64,000 bases of DNA from Cenococcum geophilum 1.58 (taxonomy: Eukaryota; Ascomycota; Dothideomycetes; Gloniales; Gloniaceae). The stretch covers positions 868,001 to 932,000 of the forward strand of contig KV748188.1 of the NCBI GenBank assembly GCA_001692895.1. The letters are read 5' to 3'. Positions within the stretch are counted from its first letter, which is position 1. Each line of letters begins with the position of its first letter. The position numbers were made by a program, and so were the translations under genes. This document shows, in pieces, positions 45,989 to 58,400 of the stretch. Under the pieces are notes generated by a model, which did no database searches, was not told the DNA's origin, and saw only the letters and a list, made by a program, of their open reading frames with translations.

Positions 45989-48900
45989 CTGATTAGTGGT
46001 TAACTTTACTATTATACTATAGAACAGCTAGGTATTTTACTAAAAAGAGACAAGCCACTGTACTAGTGCTACTTGTGCTAAAAAAAGCTATCTTTTAAGG
46101 TCAGAACTGGTCCTAAACCTTAAATAGAACTCTTCTATAAATCTAAGGATCTAAAGGCTAGAACTAGTCTTAAGCCTTTTTAAGATTATGGATTCTTGCG
46201 TCTATTACATAGAATAATACGCTTTATAAGTCTTCGCGATTTAAGGCTAGAACTAGTCCTAAGCCCTATAATTACAAATATACGTCATAAACGCGTACTA
46301 AATAATAAATATATATCACAAACGTATACCAAATAATAATCCCTACGCCAATAATACTTCCCTCCCTCTAAAAATATAGCTACGCCTACTTTAAATAACT
46401 AGGAAGACTCCTTACCACTAGGGGTAGCTTTATACGCGAAACTTATTAATAAAAATTGGGATAAATTTACCTTTAATATAATAACTTATACCGCAAAATA
46501 AGTTAATAGCTTTCTCCTATACCATATTATATTCTACTAAAGTAAATACTACGCCGATATATAGCTGTGGGAATATTTTAGGGAGGATTTTATAGGATGG
46601 ACCGCTAACACCTAGGCACTTAGCAATATTAATATTATTTGGGATTTTTAAGACTTCCTCTATAGGAATGGGGTATATATTACTAAGAACAGTAACCTAA
46701 TTACTAGTAATATTTAGGCTGTTATTACTAGTATAGAAAAACCAGTATAGACAGAAACTAAGATTATATATTAACTACGGAAACCCAGAACTAACCTATA
46801 TTCTTTAAAAAGTAACTTTAATTTAGAATAAAACCCCTAAAACGCTACTCTCCCACCTAAAGGTACTCTCCTACCTAGAGGTACTTGTCCTCTACCTCCG
46901 CCGCCTCTAGCTTCTTTACTTTAGCCAACCAGTAACCCTTTACTATAAGAAGTTATAAATCTAATAAAGGTATATTTAGATAAAAAGAAGAAGTTTAGAG
47001 GAGAATTATACGATATACTTAGAGCAAAACTATAGGTTTTCTATAACTGTTGTAATAAGGTTAGAATTTAATACTACTAATACCACTACGCTTTCTCCAT
47101 TATATTAAAGGGATAGGTAATAATATTCTATTACGACTATATTACGGGTAAAAACTATAGCTTTAATATAATGCTTTAGCTTACTAGAGCCTACTTTAAG
47201 ACTAATAAGAATTACTAACTTTATATATCTAAATAGCGAAAGACTATATTCTAGAGAGTTATTACTTCTAACCTAATAAAGACTTATTTAGAGTGCCTTT
47301 AACTACTCTTTAATAAACTCTAGAAAATCCAACGTAGCCTTACTAAAACTTACTAAAATAAGAACAGCCTAAGGGACTAGGTTATCTTAGCATGCTATAG
47401 CGTTCCTAAGTACAACTTAGCGCTATATAAACCTGCGGACACATTTAAAGGAGTATATACCAAGCTACGCTCCGCTGTAGGTACTGCGATATAAATATAA
47501 GAATCTTAACAGCTCTATACCGAAAGCCCTACCTAACTAAGCATTCCCGACTAACATAATTATAACTAGACTAATTAAATATATAGCGGCCGTAATAGGG
47601 AATACGGCAAAGGGTATAATTAACATTAACTATAAGGTAATTATAGAGGTCCTCATAAAGGTTCATTTTAAAGTAATTACTAGAAGAAGTGCTATATTTA
47701 TAAGAAGCCAAATTACTAGTTAACTAGACACTCCCTTAATAAGCGAAAAGAGGCATATAATAAGTTTTGTTAGAGTATAAAAAACGTTAGAAATTATAAG
47801 GTTACTACGGCCTACTTCTAAAGCTTCTTAGTTTAATATAAAGGCGTAAAAGATCTTAAGGGTAAGGTTAATAAGACTAAATAGCTCCTTATAGATATAG
47901 AAATTAAGAACTACTCTCCTAACCAATACTTTACTAAGTATAGTAAGGTAGATGGTATATAAACCGTTGCTATTCTTAATAACCAATCTACGCTCCATTC
48001 TATTACGAAGTTAAGTATCTTTAATAAGCTAAAGAAGAGCTCCGCGTTCTCCTTTAACAATAGATACTCGGCAAATATCTTCTATAGTATTATGCCAGAT
48101 ACTAGAGCCGCAGGAGTATCTATAGTAGGAGAACCTTAAGTTTAAGCCCTTTAGCAGCTTAATAACTCTATTTAGATTAACTATTTAACGGCAGGCCAAT
48201 ATACGATTTGTTTTAGTAAAGGTACTATAATTTCTCTTAGCATAATTAGGGTTCAAACCCCCTTAGGGTACATTAGTTTCCACGTTATTCCTATAAATAC
48301 TCCGTTTTTATTTTATATTAAAGATATAAATAAGTTAGGCATTAGGCTTAATAACTTTAAGAATATACTTATTTAGGGAGACAATTAGGTACCTATTATA
48401 CGCAAGTAGGGTTACTCCTAGTTGCTCCTTTATTAACTAGAAAAGAGTATTACTTAAAGCCACTTAACTAAGTCAGAATTACGCCAACTACACCGTCGTT
48501 TTAGCTACCTATCCGTTTATTAATTACTTAGGGTTCTTTAGCAAACAGGCTATAAAGTTAAGGTTAAGGCAATTAAGCATCTTATAAAGTACTGCTATTA
48601 CTGCTAAATAAACTAGAAGTCCCCTAGCCGATTTAAGTTTACCCTTAAAGATAACTACAACTTTAACTTTTATATTATCGTCAATATTATATATCTTAGT
48701 AGTAAGCTAGTACTCTAAGTTATTAACTTCTTAACCTCCTTTTAAGCCGCACGATTCTTAAAGGATATATTAGCTAAGAATATATAGGATACCCTTTGGT
48801 TATGCTAGATTAATATCTACCTAAAACCCCCTAATTAAATCGTCTATAATATAGGAAAGAACTTCTCATCTATAGAGTTCCGATAATAGATAAAGGCAAT

Positions 48901-51620
48901 AGTAATTAAGGTTAAGGAAGTCCCTATTAAGGCACATAATAGTATTAAAAAAGTGGAATAATATTATGCGCCATTATACCGCGTATATAAGATTATCTCT
49001 TTAGAACTAAAGGACGCTAGTAAAGAACTTACCTTATAAATAGCTGTTAAAGCTATTAGCGATTCCGCTAGCCTAGATAGACTCGTACTTACATTACTAG
49101 TCTTTAGCGCCTACCCTTAAATAACTAACAATTCTCTACTATCTCCTTTTATTATGTAATAAGCCGAGGCTATTCGCAAGGCAATAAAGGAGGTGCGACG
49201 TCTCTACGCTACATGCCAGGTTAATAACGCACTAGGAATAAGAAATGGCCTAAACACCTTAACTACGCTTAATCTGCTACTCTAGTCTAAAGTACGCATA
49301 TAGCGTAAAAAGGGAGGATAGTCAGGCCCACATTAACTTATTATAATTAATAGTTAAATTTATACTATTTAGATGCCTTACAGACCCACTTAATTCCGTT
49401 TAACTGTTATTAAGCCTTACTATAAAGATAATAATTCTAAGCCTTTACAGGATACCCTAGAAGAGGCCCTAAAAGAGAACTACAATTAATGTACTCTAGA
49501 AGACGACTACAATCCTAATATAATTGTAGTAGATACGCTATAACTATAACGCGGTAGAGGTCGCCTAAAGGGATTATAAAATCACTAATATCTTATTAAT
49601 TTTAAAGAACAATTTATTACCGCTATTAAGAATAGAGTTAAGTTATTAATGGCCTTTATAACAGCTAAAGAGAAGGCTAACTTTAAGCTCGCAAAACAGC
49701 TCTAAAAGAAAGGTCGTATTATAACCTTAGGAGCTCCTTTTTAAGCATCCAATAAGTAGGAGATTAACAGTCTTATTATAAGAGGAGTCTTTAAATTCAA
49801 GAAGTATAACCCTACTAAGTTTAATGAAGTTCGTATCTTTAAGTTAAGAATAGTTAATAAGATTAAAGGCAAAGCTATTAACGCCCTATTTAAGAAATTA
49901 AGGCTTATTATCTAAGGTTACAACAATAATAGTAAGGAGGTAATTCTTACGTAATCTCCTATAATTTAACGAGCTAGTTAGTAAGTTATTATTGCGCTAG
50001 CTCCCTCCTTAATAAAGAATAGAATAGCGGTTTATTTATAAGATATTACTTAAGCCTACACCCAATTAAAGATGCACCTTTAGCGCTTAATATTAGCATA
50101 CCTTCTAGAGCAAATTCGCTACCAGTATCCTAAAGATACAATTATGGTTATGCTTAAGCTATTATATAGAATTGCAGAGGTAGGAACTTATTAGTAGGCT
50201 ACCTACAGCAAGCACCATAAAGAGAAGCTTTTAATAACTACTTCTACATTTAATCTCTGCTTCCTTATTATAACTACAGGAACTCTATTTAGAATTGTTA
50301 GTATATAAACTAATAATATAATTATCTTAGGGGATAACCAATTCTTAGCTCTTAAAGAAGATAAGCTAGTAAAGGCAAATCTTATAGCAAAGCTAAAGGA
50401 AAAGCTTAGTTTAATAATACTATTACTCTTTAACGGATACATCCTCTCCCTAAACAAGGATTCTATTACTCTGCGCCAGAAGGGTTAAGGTAAGAAGATT
50501 AACGTTATTAACACTAATTCTCTAAAGTAAGGATATGTGGAGTAACGCGCTCGCGGAGCTTATATTACTTCTATCTATTAACCTAAAGCTTTATTTAATC
50601 TCTCTATTACTACCTAACACTAGGAACTAACTAAGGATAATATCCTTGCCCTAAATAAGCGTCTTTTCTAGTAAATAAACTATCTCAATTGGGGACTACT
50701 CTACATACCTATTAATCTTCCTACCGCCAAGCTCTTTGTATTTATTAATAGATCATTTATAAATAATAAAGATTTTAGCTCCTAGTTAGGATATAAGATT
50801 ATTATCGCAAATAAATTTACTAGAAAGAATAACTTTATAATCTATAGCAATCTTATCTATTAGAGCTTAACTAAGAGTAAGCGCGTTACCTAAAGTATTT
50901 TAGTATTAGAGATATATAGAATAGTTAGCGGAGTTAATATAGCAATTATAATTGGAACTACCCTAAAGATAATTATAGATTAACCTAAACTTCCTATTAT
51001 CCCTATAATCGTATACACCGACTTATATTCCCTCTATAAGTATTTAGTTAAGCTTAGTACTATAAAAGAGAAGCGCCTTATAATTAATATTATAGCACTT
51101 TAGCAATCCTACGAGCGTTAAGAACTTTTTAAGATTTAATAGATTAATGGCTAAGATAACCTAGTAGATGCGATAACGAAGGCGAACCCAAATAAGGTAC
51201 TAGAGACGTTTATTAATATAAATACTCTACGTATATAAGTTAAAGGTTAGGTTAAAAGGGAGTCTCTAGAAATTTCTTAGTTATGTAAGGTCTTAAGATA
51301 TCTAGGAACTTTAACCGGCAGTTAAAGTTATCTAATTAGTTAGATTCTACAGACTCTAACTTAAACCAGCCAATTAGGATTTTCCATCCCTAGGATGGAA
51401 AATCGCTATTAGCTCGCTTACTACTAGCGCCTTAGCGGCCCTACTAACAAGATACCTACCCATAACTTATAAGCAAGAAAGCACTACGTGCTAAGAGGCA
51501 AATTTTGGGACAGCGAGACTTATATTACAATGGCAATAGTAAGTAAGGAGAATTAATTTTTGTTCTGCTAGTTAAGCGGTATATATATATAAATGGCAAC
51601 TATAAAAGAAGAGTTGCTAG

Positions 51621-51798
51621 TGTTGAGAATAAAGGCAAATGGTTACTATGTGCGGTAAGTTGCCATTACGTGCCGCCGCGGCACTAGCGTGGTAAGGAAC
51701 CTTAGGTTCCTTACCCCTTTCTTTAAGAAGAACACATAGAACAATCATCATACTATCTACGAACCGTAGCTACGTAATATCCCCTTGTGAGTCCAACA
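51621..51798 (+). repeat. Copia 3' LTR (178 bp)
   Basis: TGTTGAGAATAAAGG to AGTCCAACA, 40 bp shorter than the 5' LTR because it has fewer of the internal 18-20-bp repeat units. It is less RIP-mutated than the 5' LTR at several positions (for example TTGTGAGTCC against TTATAAGTCC). Confidence 0.9.
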
Positions 51799-52354
51799 AT
51801 AATAGTTAGAGAATATTAAACCCTTTACTAGGCTTATAAAGAAAGAGGAACCGTAGGTTTAGGGAAATAAATAAAAGAAACTATTTAAGGAACTTAAGGA
51901 GTTATTTATTTAGAAACTAATTCTTAAAATCTATTAACTAGGATTAGAGACGGTTATAAAAATTAACGTATTAGACTTTATACTAGGAGTATATTTACTA
52001 TAAAAGTATAAGAAAGTATAGCATTTAATAATATATTATAGTTAGAAGATAATACTACTAGAGTTAAACTATAATATCTATAATAAGAAGTTATTAGGTA
52101 TAGTTATAGCACTTAAGAAATAAAGAGCATTCTTATAAGGTATTAAAAAAACTATTTATAGTTAAAATATATTATAAAAACCTAATAGGGTTTCTAATAA
52201 TAAAAGAACTTAATAGAAGATAGATTAGATAGGTAGAGATACTTATAAAATACTATTTTAAGATTTAGTATATTAAAGGCATTAAGAATATAAGGGTAGA
52301 TATATTAAGTAAAAAGGCTGAACTATAAAATAATAAGAAGCTATTAAGAGTAAT

Positions 52355-52552
52355 TATTGGTTATACAAGGTGATATTATATAGCTACGGTTCGTAGATAG
52401 TATAATAATTGTTATTCTTTTTCTCTTAATAAGGGAGGGCGAGGAGCCTAAGGCTCCTTGTTACGCTAGTGCCGCGGCGACACGTAACGGCAACCTGCTA
52501 TACGTGACGGCAATATGCCTTATATGGTGACCACTTGCCTTTATTCCCAACA
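52355..52552 (-). mobile_element. Solo copia LTR, inverted, with 5-bp target duplication
   Basis: The complement matches the copia LTRs (starts TGTTGGGAATAAAGGCAAG; the other end, TATTGGTTATACAAGG on +, is the RIP-changed TGTTGGACTCACAAGG). The target duplication GTAAT is at 52350-52354 and 52553-52557. No internal sequence is present, so it arose by LTR-LTR recombination or partial insertion. It interrupts gypsy C. Confidence 0.88.
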
Positions 52553-52681
52553 GTAATACTATATAGAGATAGTAATAGATTAATTAAGTATAATTATTTT
52601 AAGATTATAGTAACTTAAGAATATAAACTACTAGAAAGTAATTAGATAAAAAGAATTTAAAAAGTATAATTTAAGGATTTG

Positions 52682-52925
52682 GAAACTGTATAATTACAGC
52701 ACTTGTTATACCGAACGCGTGCTTACGCGTTTAGTGCACTAACCACTTATATGCTAACTAATTAGGGGGGAGGCGCGTTAGTATATAGACTACGTAGTCT
52801 ACCTTAATAGAATTGACAGTTACCACCATCGAAAAGAGCATACGATACTATACGTATTTCGTGCCCCTAGATATAACTTACTTATATTATTAAGTTAATA
52901 TAAATAGAAACAGACTAATATAAGT
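52682..52925. mobile_element. Unidentified insert of about 240 bp in gypsy C
   Basis: The sequence between these points has no counterpart at the matching place in gypsy B (about 4810-4830), and gypsy homology resumes after it. It is less AT-rich than its surroundings in its first half, with CpG-containing words (GAACGCGTGC, GGCGCG) and a perfect palindrome ACTACGTAGT. On the minus strand it has AGTGGTTAGTGC and, further on, GCGTTCGGTATAAC, a weak match to tRNA A and B boxes. It may be a SINE or MITE; the borders are approximate. Confidence 0.45.
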
Positions 52926-53329
52926 AGAGAATAAATATATATATTCTAAGGGGAATAGTAAAAGAATTTATTAAAGATTTCTATAGAGGAATAATATAAG
53001 GGTATAATAAAGTAATAGGCTTAGTATTAAGACTTTAGGAGGAGTATATTATTTATAAAATTTAGGGCTTAGTAAAAAAAGTTATAAAGAAGTATTTAAA
53101 TTCCTAGAGAAATAAGCTAATAAGGTATAAGCCGTACGGAAAGCTATAGCCTATTAAGATACTAGAATAACTATAGGAGGTTACACTATAGGACTTTATT
53201 ATAAAATTACTAAAGTTAAAAGATTCTATTACCGGATAGAAGTATAATATAATTTTTATAATAGTAGATAAGTTAATTAAATAGGGCTACTTTATAGCAT
53301 ATATAGAAGAAATCTTAGCGGAGGATATA

Positions 53330-55400
53330 TAAGGGATATTATTGCGGATACCTTAGGTTGTCCTTAGGATAACCCCCAAACGCCCCTTAGATAGTTATTA
53401 GTTACGTACTAAAAGCATATACCCGTAGTATATAGTCTCTATAATCCTAAAGGCCTTACCTCCTTAAGGATTTATCTCTCTTACCAATCTATTCTATTCC
53501 ATAATCGTGTCTTTATAACCTCCTATCTATAAAGTCCCCTTATATTTAAATCCTTCCTACTCCTTTTTAGAAGGGTAGTTGGCTTTAAGGACTAAATTAT
53601 TTATTTATATCTTTTATTTATAACTACTATTCTCCCTTAAATTCTTATAATAACTTAAATCGAAACTCTATAGACACCTTATAGAAAGCCGTCGTGTAAA
53701 GGTAAAAAGGTCCCTCTAATATTGAGAGATTGCGATAATATAACCCTTTAGGTAAGATAGCTAAATAAGCCCTAATACCTAGATACTCCAGGAGCTTAAA
53801 GACTTTTATATACCTATAATTACCGCTAAGGAAAATATAAATACCCTTTACAATAGTTATAATGCTACTAAAAAGTAACTAGAGCCCCTTTAACCCTACC
53901 TAGGCTAATTAAAAGATTAAGCGCTAAAGGCGACTTTAAGATCTTCCCCTAAGCTAGAAATGCTAGAGGAATATACTAATATATCTAACTAGGGAACTAA
54001 CTGGAACCCCTTTAGAAGACCACCGGCCTATAATTAGCATAGTGGCGGTATATAGACTGCTTACGAGCTAAGCGGGCCTACCCCTTTAAGTAATTTAAAC
54101 TAACTACTAACTTAAGACCTAAGCCTTGTTAGGAAGCCTATACTAGCTACTAGTACTAATATTACCTCTATAGTAGGAGCTTCCCTAGGCCTAAGTTTAA
54201 AAGGTTAAGAGCCCTATACTAATCTTCTTTAAGATAGATATTAGGAAGCTATTATAAGGCTCTTAGAAGCTATATAGGAGGAAGCCACTAATAAATATAT
54301 TAGAACCCTTTAAGGGCAAATCTATATCTAGTAGGGTTTAATCTAAGTTAGGTAAATTATTTTATAACCTAGTTAAGGCTAAGGGCTTTTTAGGAGCTAC
54401 TTAATACCTACCTAAAGAGGTATAGAAAAATGATATAGACTAACTAGCTAAGGCCTTTAATAGTTTAGAACTCTGCTATAAACCTAATGCCTAGTAGTTA
54501 GACGATTGGGTTTATAAGGTAGATAACTTCTTTAAGATACTAATAATACAAGATAATACCAAATAGCGTATACGCTAGATTATTAATAAGATTAAAGACC
54601 AATCGCTAAACTAGATTATACTTAATTAGCTTAATAAAGAGCAAATTACTATATAGCTATAGCTATAAACCTTTCTAAAGAAATAGACTTAAGATCTATA
54701 TGTTATATAATATAATAATACAAAGCTATTCTGGAATAGAATATAGCTTAACCGCTATAACTTCTGCTAGTTTATAAACTTTATAGAAATTTATACTTAA
54801 TAAATAGATTTAGAGCCCTTTAAAAATAAGGACGGTAGTATCTATAAAAAAGAGAAGATTAGGTTTATCTAGGCTAAAATTAAGCTAGTAATTTATAATA
54901 AAATAAAGCGCGTAGGAGCCCTATTGCGGATTACTATATATATAGATTTTAAGCGAGTAGTTCTAAACGCTAAAGATACGGTAAGAAACTAAACCTCTTT
55001 TAGTAAAAAGCTAGGGGGTTACTAAAAGCATAGGCACTCTAGTAGTAATATAATAATTCATTGCTTAACGTCCGATTTGGATCCCTATTAGGCCCACACG
55101 GACTACTCCTTATTTACATATAGGGAGAAAACTCTATTTAAGAAAAAATAAAAAAACCCCGTGATCCATCTCCCCGCCTTTTAGGACTCGCCTACTTAGT
55201 GCCTACGAGTCGCCTGTGGTGCTCTACTACCTTACTATTTAACCTCTTTAGGAACCACTGCTGCCGTAATAAGCCTACGGACGCGCTAGTATTATAAACT
55301 TTTACTTTACTACTGTAGAGTTACTAGGGGGTACCTACTACTTGCCCCCTTGCCTTTTATTACTATTTCCCTTACAACCCAGAACTAATTTAGCACATTT
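53330..55400 (+). mobile_element. RIP-degraded sequence with gag-like relic, probably 5' part of another LTR element
   Basis: Gypsy C ends at 53,327 and is followed by TATTATTGCGGATACC, a possible mutated LTR start. On + at about 54,420-54,980 a frame with stops reads like a retrotransposon gag (DDWVYKVDNFFKI, QLNRYNFCQFINFIEIY, IRFIQAKIKLVIYNKIKR). No protease, reverse transcriptase or integrase follows before the antisense LINE begins. The family is not determined, and the right border is uncertain by a few hundred bases. Confidence 0.45.
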
Positions 55401-58400
55401 TAACTAATAAGCCACTAGGTAACCGCCTTAAGGCCTTTTTATATTAAGAGCAGTGTATTATAGTTCTCTGTGCCAGCTACTAAGAGCATTATTTCTTAAT
55501 TGGTGCGTAGGGGGCATAGCAGTATTATATATTTTGGTGTCTATCTTAGCCAGCTATATTTGTATCTTGGGCTACCTACTAGGACACCTACCCAGTAAAG
55601 CCAATCTTTTAGTCCTATTATTCCTATTCTTAAGAGTGTTGCTATTGTATTTTCTGCCTTTATTAGGCCTTTTTAGAGCCCTTAGGTATTTACCCCCCAT
55701 AGCATTAACTATATTATAGCTTAGGTTTATCTTGCCTAAGTTAGCCTCTATACCTTTAACTCCCATTTACCTCTCTAGCGTTAGTCCAACCAGTATTATA
55801 TTGCGGTAGATAGTTTCCCGGCGTTCTTACGTGTTCTACTTTAGCTCCTTTCTCTATCTTGCTGTTATCTTTACTAACCTCTTACGCGTCTCCCTTCCTC
55901 CTCTATATAGGCTTAGGCCCTAAAGCGGTACCATTCTTCTTCTACTTTCTTTACCTGTTTCTCTAATATCTCTTTTCTACTTTGGGGTTATTGGTTTGTT
56001 CTTCTACGGGGTACCCTAGGGTCCCTCCATAGTTTACTTAGGCGTGTCTTAATATACTTTATAATATTAGAGTTACGTTTATTTTACGTCCTTTATATTA
56101 CAGCGGCTTTAATATATAACTATAGGGGGGGAATATTAGATTCCTTTTTAAGTAGTACTGTGGCCGTTTGCTTATACCCGCCTATAATACTCTAGAGGCA
56201 GGCTATTTAGACCTTTTAAAGTAGTTTAAGGAGTAATTTAGGGGGGCCCTTTTTAGTTTCTCTAATGGCCTAAACACTAGATCTATATATTATAGTTAGC
56301 CGGACAACTGCTATATATAGTAGGCGTAACCTCTAGAAGCATGGACCCTATATAGAATTAACAATCCTAGATAAAGTAATAAACTGTACTTAGCCTTTAC
56401 GGGCCGCTTATGCCGCATATGCGCTCCACCGGAGCTTACTGTCTACCTATACTCCTAATACCCTTAGGCCCTAAACTGGTTAACCCCTAAAGCCTTAAAT
56501 ATGAATTATATATTAAAGATCTATAAATTAGTTGCGTTTTCTTATAAAATGGATTAGCTAGTATTTCTCTGGTAAGAATTAAACTCTATAACGTTTTGCC
56601 TATTCTATATAAGTATTATAGGCTTTTTCTAGTATTCTGCAATTCTTTACGGCTGTTAGCCCGTATATAATTAGGTTTATATTATTAATAAAGCCTATCC
56701 CCTAGGTCGCCCCTTCCTTAAAGAAGTTAAGTAGGTTGCTTATAAAGAACAGGAAGAGTATAGGCAAGAGGGGTAATTCTTATAGTATTCCTGTTGCAAC
56801 TGCGATAGGGGGGCTCTAGTATCCGCTAAAGACTAGTAATATTTCTTTCTAGCCTATAAACCCTTAGATAAATTATATAATCTATTCTAAGAAGCCCTTT
56901 ACCCTAAGGATATACAGGAGACGCTTGTAAGGTATATTGTTATAGGCACTACTAATATCTAGGCTAAGCATTGATACTACGAAGTCCTTTCGCATCGCCT
57001 ATGTAGATTTAATAGTGGCAGCGAGTAGCGTAAGTGCTAATAGTGTTAAGCGGTTCTTTCTTGCCCCTATTTAGCTTTATGGTAATAGGGCGTGTTCCTC
57101 TACTATATCTACTATATATTCCACTATTACCCTTTCTAGGATCTTGCTAAGGGTGTTTTCTAAGGCAATAAGGCAGTAGCTTCCTAAAATTAAGTAATCT
57201 GCTTTGCCTTCTTTTTATAAGATAACCGTCGTTATAGATCTTCTAAGTCGCGGGTAATAGCCTATAGTAAAGCATACTCTAGCTATATCTGCAAGCTAAG
57301 GTACTATAAGTGGCCCACAGGTTTTTAGGGCCTTATTTAGAATCCCATCTGGTCCTAGTACTATATTATTTAAAAGGCGGCTAATAGTTCTAGCCATTTC
57401 CTCTATTATTATATCGCTGTTAACCCGCAGGCAAGTTACCGGTGTTTTACCTATAATATCACTAAGGTCTGCTAGAGCCGGTTAGGGGAAGAACCTTTCT
57501 ATAAGGATCTTTACCTTCTTATTATTATTATTTATGGCCTATAATTCTCCTACTCTTTATAGGGGTGGTAGGTATAGGTCTTCTGCTAGGCGCCCTGCCT
57601 TTTTCTTTACCTATTTCGCTATAGCCTAAAGGCCCTTATTATAGGGGAGGCTTAGGTTAAAAGTATGCTTATTTATAAACCGTCTCCAGTTATTTCTTAC
57701 TTCTTTTTTTAGGGTATTCTTTAGCTAGTTTTTTATATCTTTATATTATCTCTTATCTTTAAAGTTGTGGCTACTTATATATTTCCTTCTTACTTATTAT
57801 TAGCTAGTAATTAGAACTGCGCATTATATAGACCATGCATATCGCGTATAGGGGCCCAGTTTTAAGATTAGGNAGTGCTCTTCNAGCCTATTTTTAATCG
57901 CTACCTAGATCCTTTCTAGTCTTTAGTTAATTTCCTTAGGGGTGGCTAATAAGCCTCACTCGTTTAGTATTAGGTAGATTTCTTCTAGGTCTTAAAGTTA
58001 TTATTTAACTATATTAAGGAAACTGTCTATCTTAAGCTTCCTTATTACATATCTTTTTTTATTTAGTTGCGCTTTAGTATCTAGGTCTAGCTATATCTAA
58101 ATAGGGATATAGTTTAGGGTAAGTGCCTATTCTTCTTTAGGGTTATACCTTTTAAGTCTCTGGTATAGGCCTTAGTCTATAAATATAAGGTTAATTATAC
58201 TTCTAGCAGTGCCTTATTGCTATATAATTGCTCCTAGGGAGGTAGCTAGCTTAAGGCCCTAAATATCCATAGCTCTTAGTAGGCACTCTAACTATTAATC
58301 TACAGCAATATAGATACCTCCCTACCGCGGGTAGTAGAGGTTTATATCTCCTAATAGGATAGACTCTATACCTTCGGTTTCTAGTAAGCTTATTACTAAT

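Larger units (their letters stand above)
45771..51798 (+). mobile_element. Ty1/copia LTR retrotransposon, 6.03 kb, RIP-inactivated
   Basis: LTRs 45771-45988 and 51621-51798 with exact 5-bp target duplication ATAAT (45766-45770 and 51799-51803) inside the gypsy reverse transcriptase/RNase H region. Copia order is seen with stops. A gag-like region is at about 46,400-47,700, a GAG-pre-integrase mark (LHRRFSYLSVY) near 48,490, integrase to about 49,200, and reverse transcriptase at about 49,750-50,450 (AVYL, DIT, AYTQLKMHL; NIIILGDNQF in place of the DDxxILGDD form). An RNase H region follows to about 51,250 (VYTDLYSLYKYLVKLS). All frames are broken by RIP-type stops. Integrase before reverse transcriptase separates it from gypsy. 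Confidence 0.9.
40117..53327 (+). mobile_element. Ty3/gypsy chromovirus C, split by at least five insertions and truncated at 3'
   Basis: Same family as elements A and B. Surviving pieces are LTR 40117-40485 plus 43045-43098; gag 43099-43975; protease and reverse transcriptase 44404-45770; RNase H 51804-52354; then 52558 to about 52,680, and integrase from about 52,925 to 53,327, where it stops. The integrase core end, chromodomain and 3' LTR are missing. The reverse transcriptase YLDD box reads YFNI (near 45,480), losing both catalytic Asp, against one in copy B, so this copy is the more heavily mutated. The leader after the LTR is longer than in copy B, which shows copy B has a deletion there. 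Confidence 0.85.

Noticed and set aside
50203..50457. Open frame of 84 codons antisense to copia reverse transcriptase
   Set aside because: The sense strand aligns with copia reverse transcriptase; RIP creates stops mainly on the sense strand and leaves the antisense open.
55453..55719. Hydrophobic open frame of 88 codons, looks like a membrane protein
   Set aside because: It is the complement of LINE coding sequence; the antisense of Lys/Asn-rich relic sequence gives Leu/Phe-rich frames.
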